Positions 25,906 through 35,084 are shown, counted from the stretch's first letter. The stretch: 64,000 nt of DNA from CAZGUH01 sp964529005 (GCA_964529005.1 CAZGUH010000001.1:124001-188000), one strand, 5' to 3'. The notes: generated by a model not told the origin, from the sequence alone. Numbers and translations are program-made.

Positions 25906-26447
25906 AGCACGGTCCCGTCGACCTCGACGGTCGTGTCGATCGCCGTGCTGTGACGGGCTTCGCGGGCGCCGGCACGGAGGTAGGCGAACGTTCCGAGCCG
26001 CTCCTTGTGCCGATCCGCAGCGCTGATCAGCGCGGCATCGAGCCCGGCGCCGGCCATGACGTTGAACGTCATCCCCTTGCACCGCCCGGTGTCGATCGTG
26101 CGCCGGTGGCCGTCGATGATCAGATCCATCAGCTGATCCGCCTGGCGGGGCAGGCGCAGCGCCCCGGCGAAGAGGTTGGCCGTGCCCGTCGGCATCACGG
26201 CGAGCGCCGCGCCCGTGCCCGCCAGCGCTTCGGCCACCGCACGAACCGTGCCGTCGCCGCCGCATGCGATCACCGTGTCCGCGCCGTTCTTCACCGCCTT
26301 GGCCGCTGCCGGAGTGGCCGCCGACGCGCGGCGCACGTCGATCCACGCGGCGTCGGCGTGACCCACCCTACCGAGCGCCGCCCGCACGTCCCGAGCGACC
26401 GCAGCCGTGAGCTTCTTGCGGTTCGCCACGACGGCGATCGATGACAC
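25575..26447 (-). CDS. Diacylglycerol kinase family lipid kinase (DAGK_cat)
   Basis: A 290-residue protein with the catalytic VIACGGDGTVRAVAEAL (GGDGT) and MPTGTANLFAG motifs of the DgkB/YegS/LcbA fold, phosphorylating diacylglycerol or a related lipid. The two-domain layout (ATP site in the N-terminal half, beta-sandwich C-terminal half ending EPSSLVV) is complete. Start GTG 26447. It is convergent with, and overlaps by 331 bases, the PAP2 phosphatase frame: kinase and phosphatase could act on the same lipid pool, but that is inference. Confidence 0.88.
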   Translation of the reverse strand: MSSIAVVANRKKLTAAVARDVRAALGRVGHADAAWIDVRRASAATPAAAKAVKNGADTVIACGGDGTVRAVAEALAGTGAALAVMPTGTANLFAGALRLPRQADQLMDLIIDGHRRTIDTGRCKGMTFNVMAGAGLDAALISAADRHKERLGTFAYLRAGAREARHSTAIDTTVEVDGTVLYDGPSSCVLVGNLGKLTGGLVAFPDASPHDGMLDVGVLSATGTKQWASLMLSVARRRQHASPYACMGRGAEITVRLADRQPFELDGGAKGRARRLRFRVEPSSLVVCAP

Positions 26448-26477
26448 GGCTGAGCGGTTACCCCGCCGCCGTGGCGG

Positions 26478-26855
26478 TCAGACGTGGGCAGCGAGGGCGC
26501 GCGCGGCTGCCTCGTCGACGATCGCGTTCTCGCGGTCGACGTGCACGATGCGCGGGGTGAACGTGTCGAGCTCGGATTCCTCGACCTCGCCGTAGGCGAT
26601 GATGATCACGAGATCACCGATGCCGACGAGGTGCGCGGCGGCGCCGTTGAGGCACACCTCGCCGGGCTTGCCCGTGATGACGTACGTCACGAGGCGTGCG
26701 CCGTTGGTCACGTCGACGACATGGACCTGTTCGTACTCACGGACGTCGGCGGCGCGCATCAGCTCGGGATCGAGCGAGATCGAGCCCACGTAGTCGACGT
26801 TGGCGTCGGTGACGGTGGCGCGGTGGATCTTGGCTCGCATCATGATTCGGCGCAC
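26478..26855 (-). CDS. panD: Aspartate 1-decarboxylase proenzyme
   Basis: A 125-residue pyruvoyl enzyme converting L-aspartate to beta-alanine for pantothenate/CoA synthesis. The self-cleavage site is G-S in DYVGSISLDPELM; AKIHRATVTDAN and GARLVTYVITGKPG are family blocks, with NGAAAHLVGIGD later. GTG 26855 is preferred over the ATGs at 26843/26840 because GGAGG lies six bases upstream and the resulting MRRIMMRAKIHR matches the usual PanD N-terminus. No other pan genes are adjacent. Confidence 0.95.
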   Translation of the reverse strand: MRRIMMRAKIHRATVTDANVDYVGSISLDPELMRAADVREYEQVHVVDVTNGARLVTYVITGKPGEVCLNGAAAHLVGIGDLVIIIAYGEVEESELDTFTPRIVHVDRENAIVDEAAARALAAHV

Positions 26856-26926
26856 GTGCGACCTCCGTGAACGTGGAACGCCCTCCGGAAATCATGCCGC
26901 ACGGCCGCCGGCGCGGCGAAGCCGGA

Positions 26927-27532
26927 TCAGCGGCTGTGGTAGAGCCAGGGCTCCGTGATGTCGAGGTAGCGGTCGACCGACATCACCTGCGACCACTCGG
27001 TGATCTGGTCGGCGACCTCGGGCGGAGCCTCCTTGCGCTCGTTGGCCCGCGCCTCGCTCTCCTCGGTGAAGTACGCGATGCCCGCATACTCGCCGTCGTC
27101 GAAGAACGCGGTGACCGACCCGATGAGGTCGGGCCGCATCTCCCGCAGCATCGGCTCGGCCTCGTGCTCGATCTCGTGAGCTCGCCGGAGATCGGTGACG
27201 TGCCCTTCCATCACCTGCACGAAGTGCGCGGAGTCGAGATCGCCGTGCTCCATGATCTCGACGTCCTCGGTGTCATGGAACATCACCGGTCCGTCGAACA
27301 GCCGCGACGTCTCCTGCCACCACGCGTCCTGCTCGGGCCGTTGACTGTTGCGCCGCGCGGCATCCGCGCTCTCGAACCGGGCGATGAGGATGCAATCGCC
27401 CGTCGACGTGCAGCCGCCCGTCGAGCCGAGGTACCCGATCGCTCCCGGCATCAGGTCGCGCTCCCACGCGTCGAGCTGGCGGTGGAGCGCCTTCGGGTCG
27501 CGCGTCTTCCCCTCGATCACCTGGACGAACAT
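26927..27532 (-). CDS. Hypothetical protein with duplicated ABM-like (dimeric ferredoxin-fold) halves
   Basis: A 201-residue soluble protein made of two similar halves beginning FVQVIEGKTRDPKALHR (2-18) and FVQVMEGHVTDLRRAHE (about 104-120). Each is followed by an acidic/aromatic segment ending near an IARF- or IAYF-type strand. This looks like two fused antibiotic-biosynthesis-monooxygenase-like modules, which usually dimerise. No catalytic residue is evident. ATG 27532 has AAGGAGG six bases upstream. Only 14 bases separate it from the nominal start of the divergent FAD oxidase. Confidence 0.65.
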   Translation of the reverse strand: MFVQVIEGKTRDPKALHRQLDAWERDLMPGAIGYLGSTGGCTSTGDCILIARFESADAARRNSQRPEQDAWWQETSRLFDGPVMFHDTEDVEIMEHGDLDSAHFVQVMEGHVTDLRRAHEIEHEAEPMLREMRPDLIGSVTAFFDDGEYAGIAYFTEESEARANERKEAPPEVADQITEWSQVMSVDRYLDITEPWLYHSR

Positions 27533-27546
27533 GACGAACCTCCTTC

Positions 27547-29007
27547 GTGGTGAGCCCCCATGGAGACGGTGCGCTCGATGCCCGTCGCCGTCAAGCCCCG
27601 ATCGCCTCCCATTCGGCCTACATTCGGCGGATCGACGCGCTTTCCCTTCCCGTTCGGCTGCCAGGTCGGCTGCTTCCAGCTGGCGAATCCGGGCTCGAGC
27701 GCTACGAGCAGCCGGCGCGCGGCGCGCCGGGGCGCGCCGCCGCAGTGGCGCTTCCCGCGTCGCTCGACGAGCTGCGCGACCTGGTGCGCGCCGCCCACGA
27801 CCGGCGCATCCGCCTGCTGCCGCAGGGCGCCAACACCGGTCTCGTCGGTGCGTCGACGCCGACGGCGGACGGCGACGTGGTCGTCGTGTCGCTGGATCAC
27901 CTCGCTGGCGCCGTCGACGTCGACGACCGGTCGGCGATGGCTGTGGTCGGCGCCGGCACACGGTTGTCCGCGCTGAACGCTGCGGCCGCCGCCGTCGGGC
28001 TGCACCTGCCGGTCGACCTCTCGGCCGACCCGTCGATCGGCGGGATGATCGCAACCAACACCGGTGGCAGCCGGGTGATGCGCTACGGACCGATGCGCAA
28101 CCACGTCCTCGCGGTGGAAGCCGTCGCGGCCGACGCCGACGCGTCGGTGATCGGCGGGAGCGCCGCGCTGCGCAAGGACAGTCGCGGTGTCGACCCGGCG
28201 CAGTACCTGGTCGGGTCCGGCGGCGCGCTGGCGATCATCTCCCGTGCCGTCGTCTCGCTGACGCCGCTGCCGGCGCGCACCGAGGTGTGGTGGCTGGTCT
28301 TCGACGATGCGGTAGACGTCCCCGTGGCCCACGCCGCGCTGGCCGCCGCGCGCCCGGGTGTGCTGAGCGCCTTCGAGTTCGTCTCCGGCGCAGCCCTCGA
28401 ACGGACGCTCGGCGTGGAGGGCGCGCCGCCCAACCCGTTCGGTGGGTTCGTGCCTGCGGCCGCGGCGCTGGCCGAATGGCAGGCGACGAGCGACGGCGCG
28501 CTGGAGGGCATCGAGGACGACGTCTCCCGCCTGTTCGACCGCGGCCTGATCCGCGACGGGCTGCGCACCGACGCTGCGGCGTGGGCGCTGCGGCATCGCA
28601 TCAGCGACAGCCTGCGTGCGTACGGCACGGTGCTCGGCCACGACATCTCGACCCCCGCTGCCGCCGTGATGCCCGCGCGGGCGGACGCGATCGCGGCGAT
28701 CGCCGAGCTCTGCCCGGCTGTGACGGTGTGCGACTTCGGTCACGTCGGAGACGGCGGGCTGCACCTCAACGTCGTCGTGCCCGATGGCGTCGAGGTCGAC
28801 CGAGCCGCCGTGCGCGCCCGGGTCGATGCCGTGGTCGAGCGCTATGGCGGCAGCTACAGCGCAGAACACGGGTTGGGGCCGCTCAACGCCGATCGCTGGC
28901 TGGCGACGACGCCGGCCGCGGAGCGGCGCGCGATCGCCGGCGTCAAAGCCGCCCTCGACCCACGCGGGATCCTCGGCCACCCCGGCCATCCCTACAACCT
29001 CCTCTGA
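27547..29007 (+). CDS. FAD-linked oxidase, GlcD/D-2-hydroxyacid dehydrogenase family
   Basis: About 486 residues in this frame. The FAD_binding_4 domain is clear from LLPQGANTGLVGASTPTADG through DPSIGGMIATNTGGSR, and the C-terminal FAD-oxidase domain ends with FGHVGDGGLHLNV and YSAEHGLGPLNADRW. It oxidises a D-2-hydroxy acid (glycolate, lactate or 2-hydroxyglutarate). GTG 27547 is nominal: it has no Shine-Dalgarno and sits 14 bases from a divergent start. The true start is probably downstream, before residue 57. Confidence 0.82.
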   Translation: MVSPHGDGALDARRRQAPIASHSAYIRRIDALSLPVRLPGRLLPAGESGLERYEQPARGAPGRAAAVALPASLDELRDLVRAAHDRRIRLLPQGANTGLVGASTPTADGDVVVVSLDHLAGAVDVDDRSAMAVVGAGTRLSALNAAAAAVGLHLPVDLSADPSIGGMIATNTGGSRVMRYGPMRNHVLAVEAVAADADASVIGGSAALRKDSRGVDPAQYLVGSGGALAIISRAVVSLTPLPARTEVWWLVFDDAVDVPVAHAALAAARPGVLSAFEFVSGAALERTLGVEGAPPNPFGGFVPAAAALAEWQATSDGALEGIEDDVSRLFDRGLIRDGLRTDAAAWALRHRISDSLRAYGTVLGHDISTPAAAVMPARADAIAAIAELCPAVTVCDFGHVGDGGLHLNVVVPDGVEVDRAAVRARVDAVVERYGGSYSAEHGLGPLNADRWLATTPAAERRAIAGVKAALDPRGILGHPGHPYNLL

Positions 29008-29057
29008 GACGAACACCAGTTCGCAACCCCGCGACACCCCCGTGGTGAGATCGCACC

Positions 29058-30344
29058 ATGGATGTGGCGGAGCGGCACCGTGTGGAGCACAGCGTCGAGA
29101 GCGGCTTCGAGCCCGGTGTCGAACCCGTTGTCCAGCCCGGTGTCGACGAGTGGCTGGCGCGGGCGCACGCCGCGATCGACGCGTTGTCCGCCGCCGCATC
29201 GAGCCCGTGCGACGCCGCCCGGCTGGTCCCCGCCGTCGAGCGTCTGGTGCGGCGTCTGGAGGCGGTCACGGTGCGGGCGATCGACGCCGTCGACCGCTCG
29301 GGCATCGATCACCAGGAGGGGCACCGCTCGATCGCAGCATGGTGCCGGGCATCCGTGCGCTGGTCCTACGCCGAAGCGAACGATCGGGTCCGCACGATGC
29401 GGGTCGCCCGCGAGGTCGCCGAGGTGTCGGCCGTGCTCGACGCCGGCACGGCGCCGGTCGCGTCCGTGCGCGCGCTGGCGCGATCGGCGTCCAACAGCCG
29501 GTGCCGTGCCCAGATGGCGTCCGCCGCGCCCGAGCTGCTCGACGAGGCGACGCGGATGCCGGTCGACGAGTTCACCCGTCTCGTTCGCCGCGTCGAGGAC
29601 TACCTCGACGCCGACGGCGCCCACGGATCCGCGCAGCACGCGCACGCGGCACGCTCTGCGTGGGTCGCCGTCGTCGGGCGAGAGGTGCACCTGCGCGCGT
29701 CGTTCGGCGCGGCCCAGGGTGCGTTCGTGCGCGAGGTGTTCGAGCGATACGTCCGCGGCGAGCTCGACGGCGACCCCGAGCGCACGAGCGCGCAATGCCG
29801 CGCCGACGCGCTGCACGCGATCTTCCTCGCTGCGGCCGGCGGTCCCGTTCGTGCCGTCCCGACGGTGAACGTCGTCGTCGATCAAGCGACCTTCGAATCG
29901 GCGCTGGCCGAGACAGTGGTCGGGTCGCCGCAGGGGTGGCGTTCGTATCGCTGCCAGACGCTCGACGGTGATCCGCTCGACCCGTACGACGTGGCGGTCG
30001 CGGCGCTCATCGGCCACGTGCGGCGCGTCGTGCTCGGCGCGCAGGGCGTGCCGATCGACCTCGGTCGCCGCGTCCGCCTTTTCCGTGGTGGCGTGCGTGA
30101 CGCCGTGTGGCTCGCACACGGGCGCTCCTGCATCTTTCCGGGGTGCGATGCGCGCTTCTGCGACGTCGACCACGGGCGCGGCTGGAGCGGCGAGGGCGGC
30201 GCCACCGCCGTCGCCAACGGCGTGCCGTTGTGCGACCGTCACAACCGCTGGAAGCACGAGCGTGGGTATCGCATCTGGCGTGATCCTGCCGGCACGTGGC
30301 ACACCGTTCGCCCCGATGGCAGCGAAGCGCCGCCGGCGGTGTGA
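29058..30344 (+). CDS. DUF222 / HNH endonuclease domain protein (13E12 repeat type)
   Basis: A 428-residue protein: an N-terminal DUF222 helical region (about 30-300) and a C-terminal HNH domain with CIFPGCDARFCDVDHGRGWS and LCDRHNRWKHERGY, which holds the two CxxC-like zinc knuckle halves and the catalytic histidine (DVDH). Such proteins occur in many copies in actinobacterial genomes, often beside mobile elements; their function is unknown. No other mobile features surround this copy. Confidence 0.85.
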   Translation: MDVAERHRVEHSVESGFEPGVEPVVQPGVDEWLARAHAAIDALSAAASSPCDAARLVPAVERLVRRLEAVTVRAIDAVDRSGIDHQEGHRSIAAWCRASVRWSYAEANDRVRTMRVAREVAEVSAVLDAGTAPVASVRALARSASNSRCRAQMASAAPELLDEATRMPVDEFTRLVRRVEDYLDADGAHGSAQHAHAARSAWVAVVGREVHLRASFGAAQGAFVREVFERYVRGELDGDPERTSAQCRADALHAIFLAAAGGPVRAVPTVNVVVDQATFESALAETVVGSPQGWRSYRCQTLDGDPLDPYDVAVAALIGHVRRVVLGAQGVPIDLGRRVRLFRGGVRDAVWLAHGRSCIFPGCDARFCDVDHGRGWSGEGGATAVANGVPLCDRHNRWKHERGYRIWRDPAGTWHTVRPDGSEAPPAV

Positions 30345-30427
30345 GGGGCGCGTGGCATCCGCGTCGCGGACGCGCGTAACCTCGACGGGGTCCCCGTGGG
30401 CGGAGCCGACAGAGGAGCCGTTGGCCC

Positions 30428-31471
30428 GTGACACCACGAATGATGAAGGAATTGGCGCTCTGCTTCGCGGTCGCGTTGGCGGTCCCCCTTCTTCCCACCA
30501 GCGTCGCGTCGGCTGCGCCTGCGCCCGCGTCCACGACGTCGTGGCCGAGCGTGGGCGACCGCGGCGACGACGTACGCCGCCTCCAGCAGGCGCTGATCCT
30601 CGCTGGCGTCGGCGTCGCCGGAGGCGTCGACGGCGTCTTCGGGTCGGCGACGTCCGCCTCGGTGCGCAGGTATCAAAAGGCACTCGGCCTCGAGGCGAGC
30701 GGTGAACTGGACTCTGCGACGAGCGCCGCGCTCGGGCTCGGCCTGCCGGCGCCAGGCGACCGTGGCCCCGCGGTGACGCGGTTGCAGAAGCTGTTGATGG
30801 CCGCGCATCTCGACGTCTTCGGCGGCGCCGACGGCTTCTACGGCGCAGCGACCGCGGAGGCGGTGTCGTCTTTCCAGGCGGCGCTGGGCCGTGAGCGGAC
30901 CGGCAAGCTCGACCACTCGACGGCCTACCTGCTGGGCTTCACGCCGCAGCCCAAGTCCGTCGCGCCCCGGAGCACCGCGTCGTCGTCGACGTCCTCGTCT
31001 TCGTCGTCGTCGTCGTGGGTGGCGATCGAGGTGTTTCCCGTGCAGGGTCACTGCGGCTACCGCGATGGCTGGCTCGGCGCACGGCCGGGTGGCCGCCGCC
31101 ACGTCGGCGTCGACATCATCGCCCCCGAGGGCAACTACGTCTACGCCGTGGTCGATGGCATCATCACCGACCGCATGTGGGACTACGCCGGGCGGATGAG
31201 CGGCAATGCGCTGAAGCTCGCCACGCTCGACGGGTCGAACACCTACTTCTTCTACGGCCACCTGTTCGACTTCGTGCCGGGCATCAAGAAGGGCACGCGG
31301 GTGAAGGCGGGTCAGATCATCGGCTTCGTCGGTGATACCGGCCTGGCGGGCACCTCGCACCTGCACTTCGAGGTCCATCCGGGCGGCGGCAAGCCGGTCA
31401 ATCCGTATCCCATCGTGCGCGCCGTCGACGCCTGCGACGACACCACGCCGGGTCCGAACGCCTACGGCTGA
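30428..31471 (+). CDS. Secreted M23 peptidase with two peptidoglycan-binding domains
   Basis: A 347-residue exported wall enzyme. A signal peptide (LALCFAVALAVPLLPTSVAS, cut near ASAAP) is followed by two PG_binding_1 repeats (about 40-105 and 110-172) starting with DDVRRLQQAL and PAVTRLQKLL. After a Ser-rich linker (178-194) comes the M23 domain with the zinc ligands in RRHVGVDIIAPEG and SHLHFEVHPGG. It cuts peptide cross-links in peptidoglycan. GTG 30428 is the chosen start; the next in-frame starts are the ATGs at residues 5 and 6. It is followed by the M14 lipoprotein gene seven bases later. Confidence 0.9.
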   Translation: MTPRMMKELALCFAVALAVPLLPTSVASAAPAPASTTSWPSVGDRGDDVRRLQQALILAGVGVAGGVDGVFGSATSASVRRYQKALGLEASGELDSATSAALGLGLPAPGDRGPAVTRLQKLLMAAHLDVFGGADGFYGAATAEAVSSFQAALGRERTGKLDHSTAYLLGFTPQPKSVAPRSTASSSTSSSSSSSSWVAIEVFPVQGHCGYRDGWLGARPGGRRHVGVDIIAPEGNYVYAVVDGIITDRMWDYAGRMSGNALKLATLDGSNTYFFYGHLFDFVPGIKKGTRVKAGQIIGFVGDTGLAGTSHLHFEVHPGGGKPVNPYPIVRAVDACDDTTPGPNAYG

Positions 31472-31478
31472 CGCCGCG

Positions 31479-32378
31479 ATGCAGGATGGACGCGTGCCTC
31501 GTCGTGCGTTCGTGATCTGCCTCGTGCTCGCCGCCGTGTCGTCGGCGGGCTGCGACGTCGAGGAACGCGGCGAGGCCGCCACCACACCGACCTCGCTGGC
31601 GACCACCACCTCGACGACGACCACATCGCCGACGACATCGTCGACCACGACGACGTCGCCGACGACGACCACGACGATCGCGCCGACGACCACGCAGGCG
31701 GCCACGACGACGACGGCGCCGGGGGCTGTCGAGATCGGCCGATCGGTGGACGGGCGGCCGATCGAGGCGGTGCGCCGGGGAACGCCCGGTGGCGCGGTGG
31801 TGCTGGTCATCGGGGCCATCCACGGCGACGAGCAGGCGGGCCTGATGGTGGTCGAGGAGCTGATGGAGGCCGACATCCCCGACGGAATCGACCTCTGGCT
31901 GATCGAGACGATCAATCCTGATGGCGTCGCCGCGAACCAGCGCGGCAACGCCAACGGTGTCGACCTGAATCGCAACTTCCCCTATCACTGGGGGCCGATC
32001 GGGGGGCCCGGTGACGGGCAGTACGCCGGCTCCTCGCCGGCCAGCGAACCCGAGACGCAGGCCGCCGTCGCCTTCATCGAGCGCATCCAGCCCGACCTGA
32101 CGCTGTGGTACCACCAGGACCTGTTCCGCATCTCGCCGGGGCGCGGGCGCGACGGCGAGGTCCGCGCTCGCTACGCCGAGCTCACCGGCTTGCCGGTGCT
32201 GGCGATCACGGGCGGCATCTACACCGGCGTCGCCGCCACATGGGAGCGCAACACGATCGCCGGATCCATCGCCTTCGTCGTCGAGCTGGGGGCCACCCTC
32301 AGCGAGGCGGAGGCGGCCGATCACGCGGCAGCGGTGGTCGCCGTCGCCAGCGATCGGACCCTGTTCCCATCCACCTAA
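31479..32378 (+). CDS. Lipoprotein zinc carboxypeptidase, M14 family (MpaA-like)
   Basis: A 299-residue exported lipoprotein: hydrophobic AFVICLVLAAVSSAGC ends in a lipobox cysteine, followed by a long Thr/Ser/Pro-rich linker (about 40-85) spanning the wall. The M14 domain has the zinc motif AIHGDEQAG, the substrate-binding GVDLNRNFPYHWG and the catalytic glutamate in AFVVELGAT. Related MpaA enzymes cleave murein peptides after gamma-D-Glu-mDAP. Start ATG 31479 or GTG 31494 are both possible. It probably acts with the upstream M23 enzyme. Confidence 0.86.
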   Translation: MQDGRVPRRAFVICLVLAAVSSAGCDVEERGEAATTPTSLATTTSTTTTSPTTSSTTTTSPTTTTTIAPTTTQAATTTTAPGAVEIGRSVDGRPIEAVRRGTPGGAVVLVIGAIHGDEQAGLMVVEELMEADIPDGIDLWLIETINPDGVAANQRGNANGVDLNRNFPYHWGPIGGPGDGQYAGSSPASEPETQAAVAFIERIQPDLTLWYHQDLFRISPGRGRDGEVRARYAELTGLPVLAITGGIYTGVAATWERNTIAGSIAFVVELGATLSEAEAADHAAAVVAVASDRTLFPST

Positions 32379-32456
32379 CCCGCGATGGTAGGCATGCCAT
32401 ACTGACCGGGTGATGCGCACCGACCATTTCGCGGTCTGCCGCGCCGGAGGCGAGCG

Positions 32457-33281
32457 GTGACCGCTGGTCTGGTGCTCGAGGCGCCCTCGCCGCGGCAGTG
32501 GCTCGACCGTTACCTCCCGAACAGGTACGGCGGCGAGGCGCCAGGCGATGGCCGTTGGCTGGCCCGCGCCGACCTGCTCGCCGATGAGTCCCGATTGCTA
32601 CGGGCCGCGTTCGACCGGTACGTCGCCGATCAGCTGCCCGCTGCCGCTGCTGCCACGTTCGTCGCGCTCGGCACCGCGGGCGCGCTCGCCAACGCGATCG
32701 GCTTCACCATCGCCGGAACGGGCGGCGGCTTCGTCGTCGACGGGGAGGCAGTGCGCTGGAGGCTGCACGCCGCGGGCTATGTCGATCAGGTGCGCCTCGA
32801 CGGCACGTTCCTCGTCGCCGGCGATCATCCCTGGGCTGCGCTCGACGGCGTCGAGGTCGTCGACGATCCGACCGCCCGCCTCGACAGCACAGTCGCCGCG
32901 TTGGTGGAGGCCGCGTCGCCGCTGATCGACGCCTGCCATGGTCTGGCACGGGTCGGCAAGGCGGGCCTGTGGAACGAGGTCGCCGACGGCCTCGGGCTCG
33001 CGGCGCTCTACCAGCGCCCGATCCCGGCGCGCTCCGATGTCGTCGTGCTGTTGGAGGCCGCGGTCCGCTCGCCGCGCGCCGCGTGGAAGGCCAGGCCGCA
33101 ACTGCGCATCGCCGACGCGCGCTGCGGGACGGTGTTCGTCGGCCAGAAGGGCGGGTGCTGCCTGGCGTACACGTCCCGCGCTCCCGGCGCGGACTACTGC
33201 AGCACCTGCTCGCTGCGCGACGCGGCGGACTGCGAGCGCCGCGTGATCTCCTGGCTCGAGACCCGCGCCGCCGCGGGGTGA
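32457..33281 (+). CDS. FhuF-like ferric-iron reductase with C-terminal 2Fe-2S domain
   Basis: A 274-residue cytoplasmic protein. The C-terminus carries the FhuF-type cluster site: two adjacent cysteines in KGGCCLAYTS, then YCSTCSLRD (CC-x10-CxxC pattern). Such proteins reduce Fe(III)-siderophores after uptake. Start GTG 32457 has GGAGG six bases upstream. No siderophore transporter is next to it, so the siderophore link rests on the family alone. A further cysteine follows at DCERR. Confidence 0.78.
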   Translation: MTAGLVLEAPSPRQWLDRYLPNRYGGEAPGDGRWLARADLLADESRLLRAAFDRYVADQLPAAAAATFVALGTAGALANAIGFTIAGTGGGFVVDGEAVRWRLHAAGYVDQVRLDGTFLVAGDHPWAALDGVEVVDDPTARLDSTVAALVEAASPLIDACHGLARVGKAGLWNEVADGLGLAALYQRPIPARSDVVVLLEAAVRSPRAAWKARPQLRIADARCGTVFVGQKGGCCLAYTSRAPGADYCSTCSLRDAADCERRVISWLETRAAAG

Positions 33282-33333
33282 GCGCAACGGGCTCGTCCCC
33301 CGAGGGGACGGCCCCCTATGCTGTCTGATCCTT

Positions 33334-33405
33334 GCCCTCGTAGCTCAGGGGATAGAGCGTCGGCCTCCGGAGCCGTGTGCGCAGGTTCGAATCCTGCCGA
33401 GGGCA
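33334..33405 (+). tRNA. tRNA-Arg (anticodon CCG)
   Basis: Acceptor arms GCCCTCG (33334-33340) and CGAGGGC (33398-33404) pair perfectly, with discriminator A at 33405. The D arm GCTC...GAGC, anticodon loop CTCCGGA giving CCG (reads CGG), and T arm GCAGG-TTCGAAT-CCTGC are clear. CCA is not encoded. A TATGCT at 33317-33322 is a plausible -10. It ends 13 bases before the stop of the convergent GMC gene. No integrase or repeat suggests use as an attachment site. Confidence 0.95.
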
Positions 33406-33417
33406 CGCTGTGATGTC

Positions 33418-35016
33418 TCAGGACATCGTGGACCGCCGAACCTGCGTTGACGCCGTGCAGCGGATCAGGTCGGCCGCGCGTTCGGCAATCGCGATCGTGG
33501 GTGCGTTCGTGTTGCCGCGCGGCAGCGTCGGCATCACCGACGCGTCGACGACCCGCAGACCGTCGACGCCGCGCACACGCAACTCGGGGTCGACCACGGC
33601 GGCGTCGTCGCCCCCCATCCGGCACGTGCCGACCGGGTGGAACAGGGAGGTCGTGTTGCGCCGGGCGAAGGCCCTGATGTCGTCGTCGGAGCCGCCCATC
33701 GGCGCGACGTACGGACGGGTCGTGTAGGGGGCGAGAGCCGGCTGCGACGCGATCGCGGTGGCAATCTCCAGGCCGGCGGCCATCGTCGCCATGTCGATCT
33801 CCTCGGCGTAGTAGTTGTGGACGATCGCCGGCTTCGCCGTCGGATCGTTCGACGACAGCGTGACCGCGCCGCGGCTCGCGGGCTGGAGCACACACGGCGC
33901 GAGGCTGAAGCCGTGCGCGGACACCGGCTCGTCGACGACCATCGCCGGCGCGGCGTGCAGCTGCACGTCCGGTGCGCCGAGCCCTGAACGCGTCCGGACG
34001 AAGCCTCCGGCCTCGGCGACGTTCGACGACAGCGGGCCGCTGCCGTCGCGTTCGTAGGCCGCGAAGCTCTCGGCGCCCGCCGCGCCATGCAGCGAGACCG
34101 GTTGGTCGTGGGTCCAGATCATCCACGCCGCCGGGTGGTCCTGCAGGTTCTGGCCGACTCCCGGCAGATCGATCACGACCTGGATGCCATGACGCTGCAA
34201 CGCGTCGGCGGGTCCGATGCCCGACAGCATCAGCAGCTGCGGAGAGTTGTAGGCGCCCGCGCACACGATCACCTCGCGCTCGGCGCGCAGCACGTGCGGC
34301 TCACGCCACCGCTGACCCTGCACGCCGACCGCCCTGCCGTTCTCGACGAGCACGCGGTGCACCTGGAGGTCGGTCTCGACCGTGAGGTTGGGGCGCACGA
34401 GCGCCGGGTGCAGGTACGCCACAGCGGTGCTGCACCTGCGGCCGCGGCGCTGCGTCACCTGGTAGTAGCCGACGCCGTCTTGTGTGGGGCCGTTGAAGTC
34501 ATCGTTGGCCGGCAGACCCGCTTGCGCGCAGGCCTCGAGGAACGCATCGGACATCGGGTTGCGCGACCTGTTCTCCGACACCGCCAGCGGCCCACCGACG
34601 CCGTGCCATCCCGACGCGCCGCGTTCGTTGTCCTCGGCGCGCAAGAAGTACGGCAGCAGATCGTCGAATCCCCAGCCGGCGCAGCCGCCGTCGCGCCAGG
34701 TGTCGTAGTCGGCGCGGTTGCCGCGCACGTAGATCATCGCGTTCAACGACGAGCAGCCGCCGAGCATCCGGCCCCGCGGCAACGGCACCCGGTGGCGGTC
34801 GGCGAACGGCTCGGCGACGGTCGAGTAGTCCCAGTCGTACTCGGTGTGGAACAGCGCCGAGAGCGCGACCGGCAGGTGGATCGTCGGGCTGGTGTCCGGC
34901 GGGCCGGCCTCGATCAGGGCGACGCGGACGTCTGGATCCTCACTGAGGCGAGCGGCGAGCACGCAACCGGCCGAGCCCGCTCCCACGATCACGTAGTCGA
35001 AGCTGCGCTGGTCCAC
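33418..35016 (-). CDS. GMC family FAD oxidoreductase (choline dehydrogenase-like)
   Basis: A 532-residue flavoenzyme. The dinucleotide-binding YVIVGAGSAGCVLAARLSED is at the N-terminus, with the GMC signature 1 region GRMLGGCSSLNAMIYVRGN and signature 2 GAYNSPQLLMLSGIGP. The catalytic histidine lies in FHPVGTCRMGG and the terminal block is RGNTNAPTIAIAERAADLI. It oxidises a primary or secondary alcohol; the substrate is unknown. Start GTG 35016 has little Shine-Dalgarno. It is divergent from the EAL-like gene. Confidence 0.9.
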   Translation of the reverse strand: MDQRSFDYVIVGAGSAGCVLAARLSEDPDVRVALIEAGPPDTSPTIHLPVALSALFHTEYDWDYSTVAEPFADRHRVPLPRGRMLGGCSSLNAMIYVRGNRADYDTWRDGGCAGWGFDDLLPYFLRAEDNERGASGWHGVGGPLAVSENRSRNPMSDAFLEACAQAGLPANDDFNGPTQDGVGYYQVTQRRGRRCSTAVAYLHPALVRPNLTVETDLQVHRVLVENGRAVGVQGQRWREPHVLRAEREVIVCAGAYNSPQLLMLSGIGPADALQRHGIQVVIDLPGVGQNLQDHPAAWMIWTHDQPVSLHGAAGAESFAAYERDGSGPLSSNVAEAGGFVRTRSGLGAPDVQLHAAPAMVVDEPVSAHGFSLAPCVLQPASRGAVTLSSNDPTAKPAIVHNYYAEEIDMATMAAGLEIATAIASQPALAPYTTRPYVAPMGGSDDDIRAFARRNTTSLFHPVGTCRMGGDDAAVVDPELRVRGVDGLRVVDASVMPTLPRGNTNAPTIAIAERAADLIRCTASTQVRRSTMS

Positions 35017-35084
35017 CGCACGGACGGTACCGCGCGCGGGGGCGGTCAGCCGGAGGCATGGCCCCGCCGGTCCCCGCATCCCCC

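Noticed and set aside
29058..30344. DUF222-HNH gene as evidence for a mobile element
   Set aside because: No terminal repeats, transposase or intron features; such genes are common chromosomal paralogues in actinobacteria.
31590..31735. Repeated ACC/ACG triplets, considered as a DNA repeat
   Set aside because: They encode the Thr-rich linker of the M14 lipoprotein, a normal wall-spanning spacer.
32391..32398. GGCATGCC palindrome before the FhuF-like gene, considered as an iron box
   Set aside because: Only 8 bases are symmetric; it does not match the DtxR/IdeR consensus beyond the centre.
33334..33420. tRNA-Arg 3' end as a possible phage/island attachment site
   Set aside because: No integrase, no direct repeat of the tRNA end and no change of gene type nearby.
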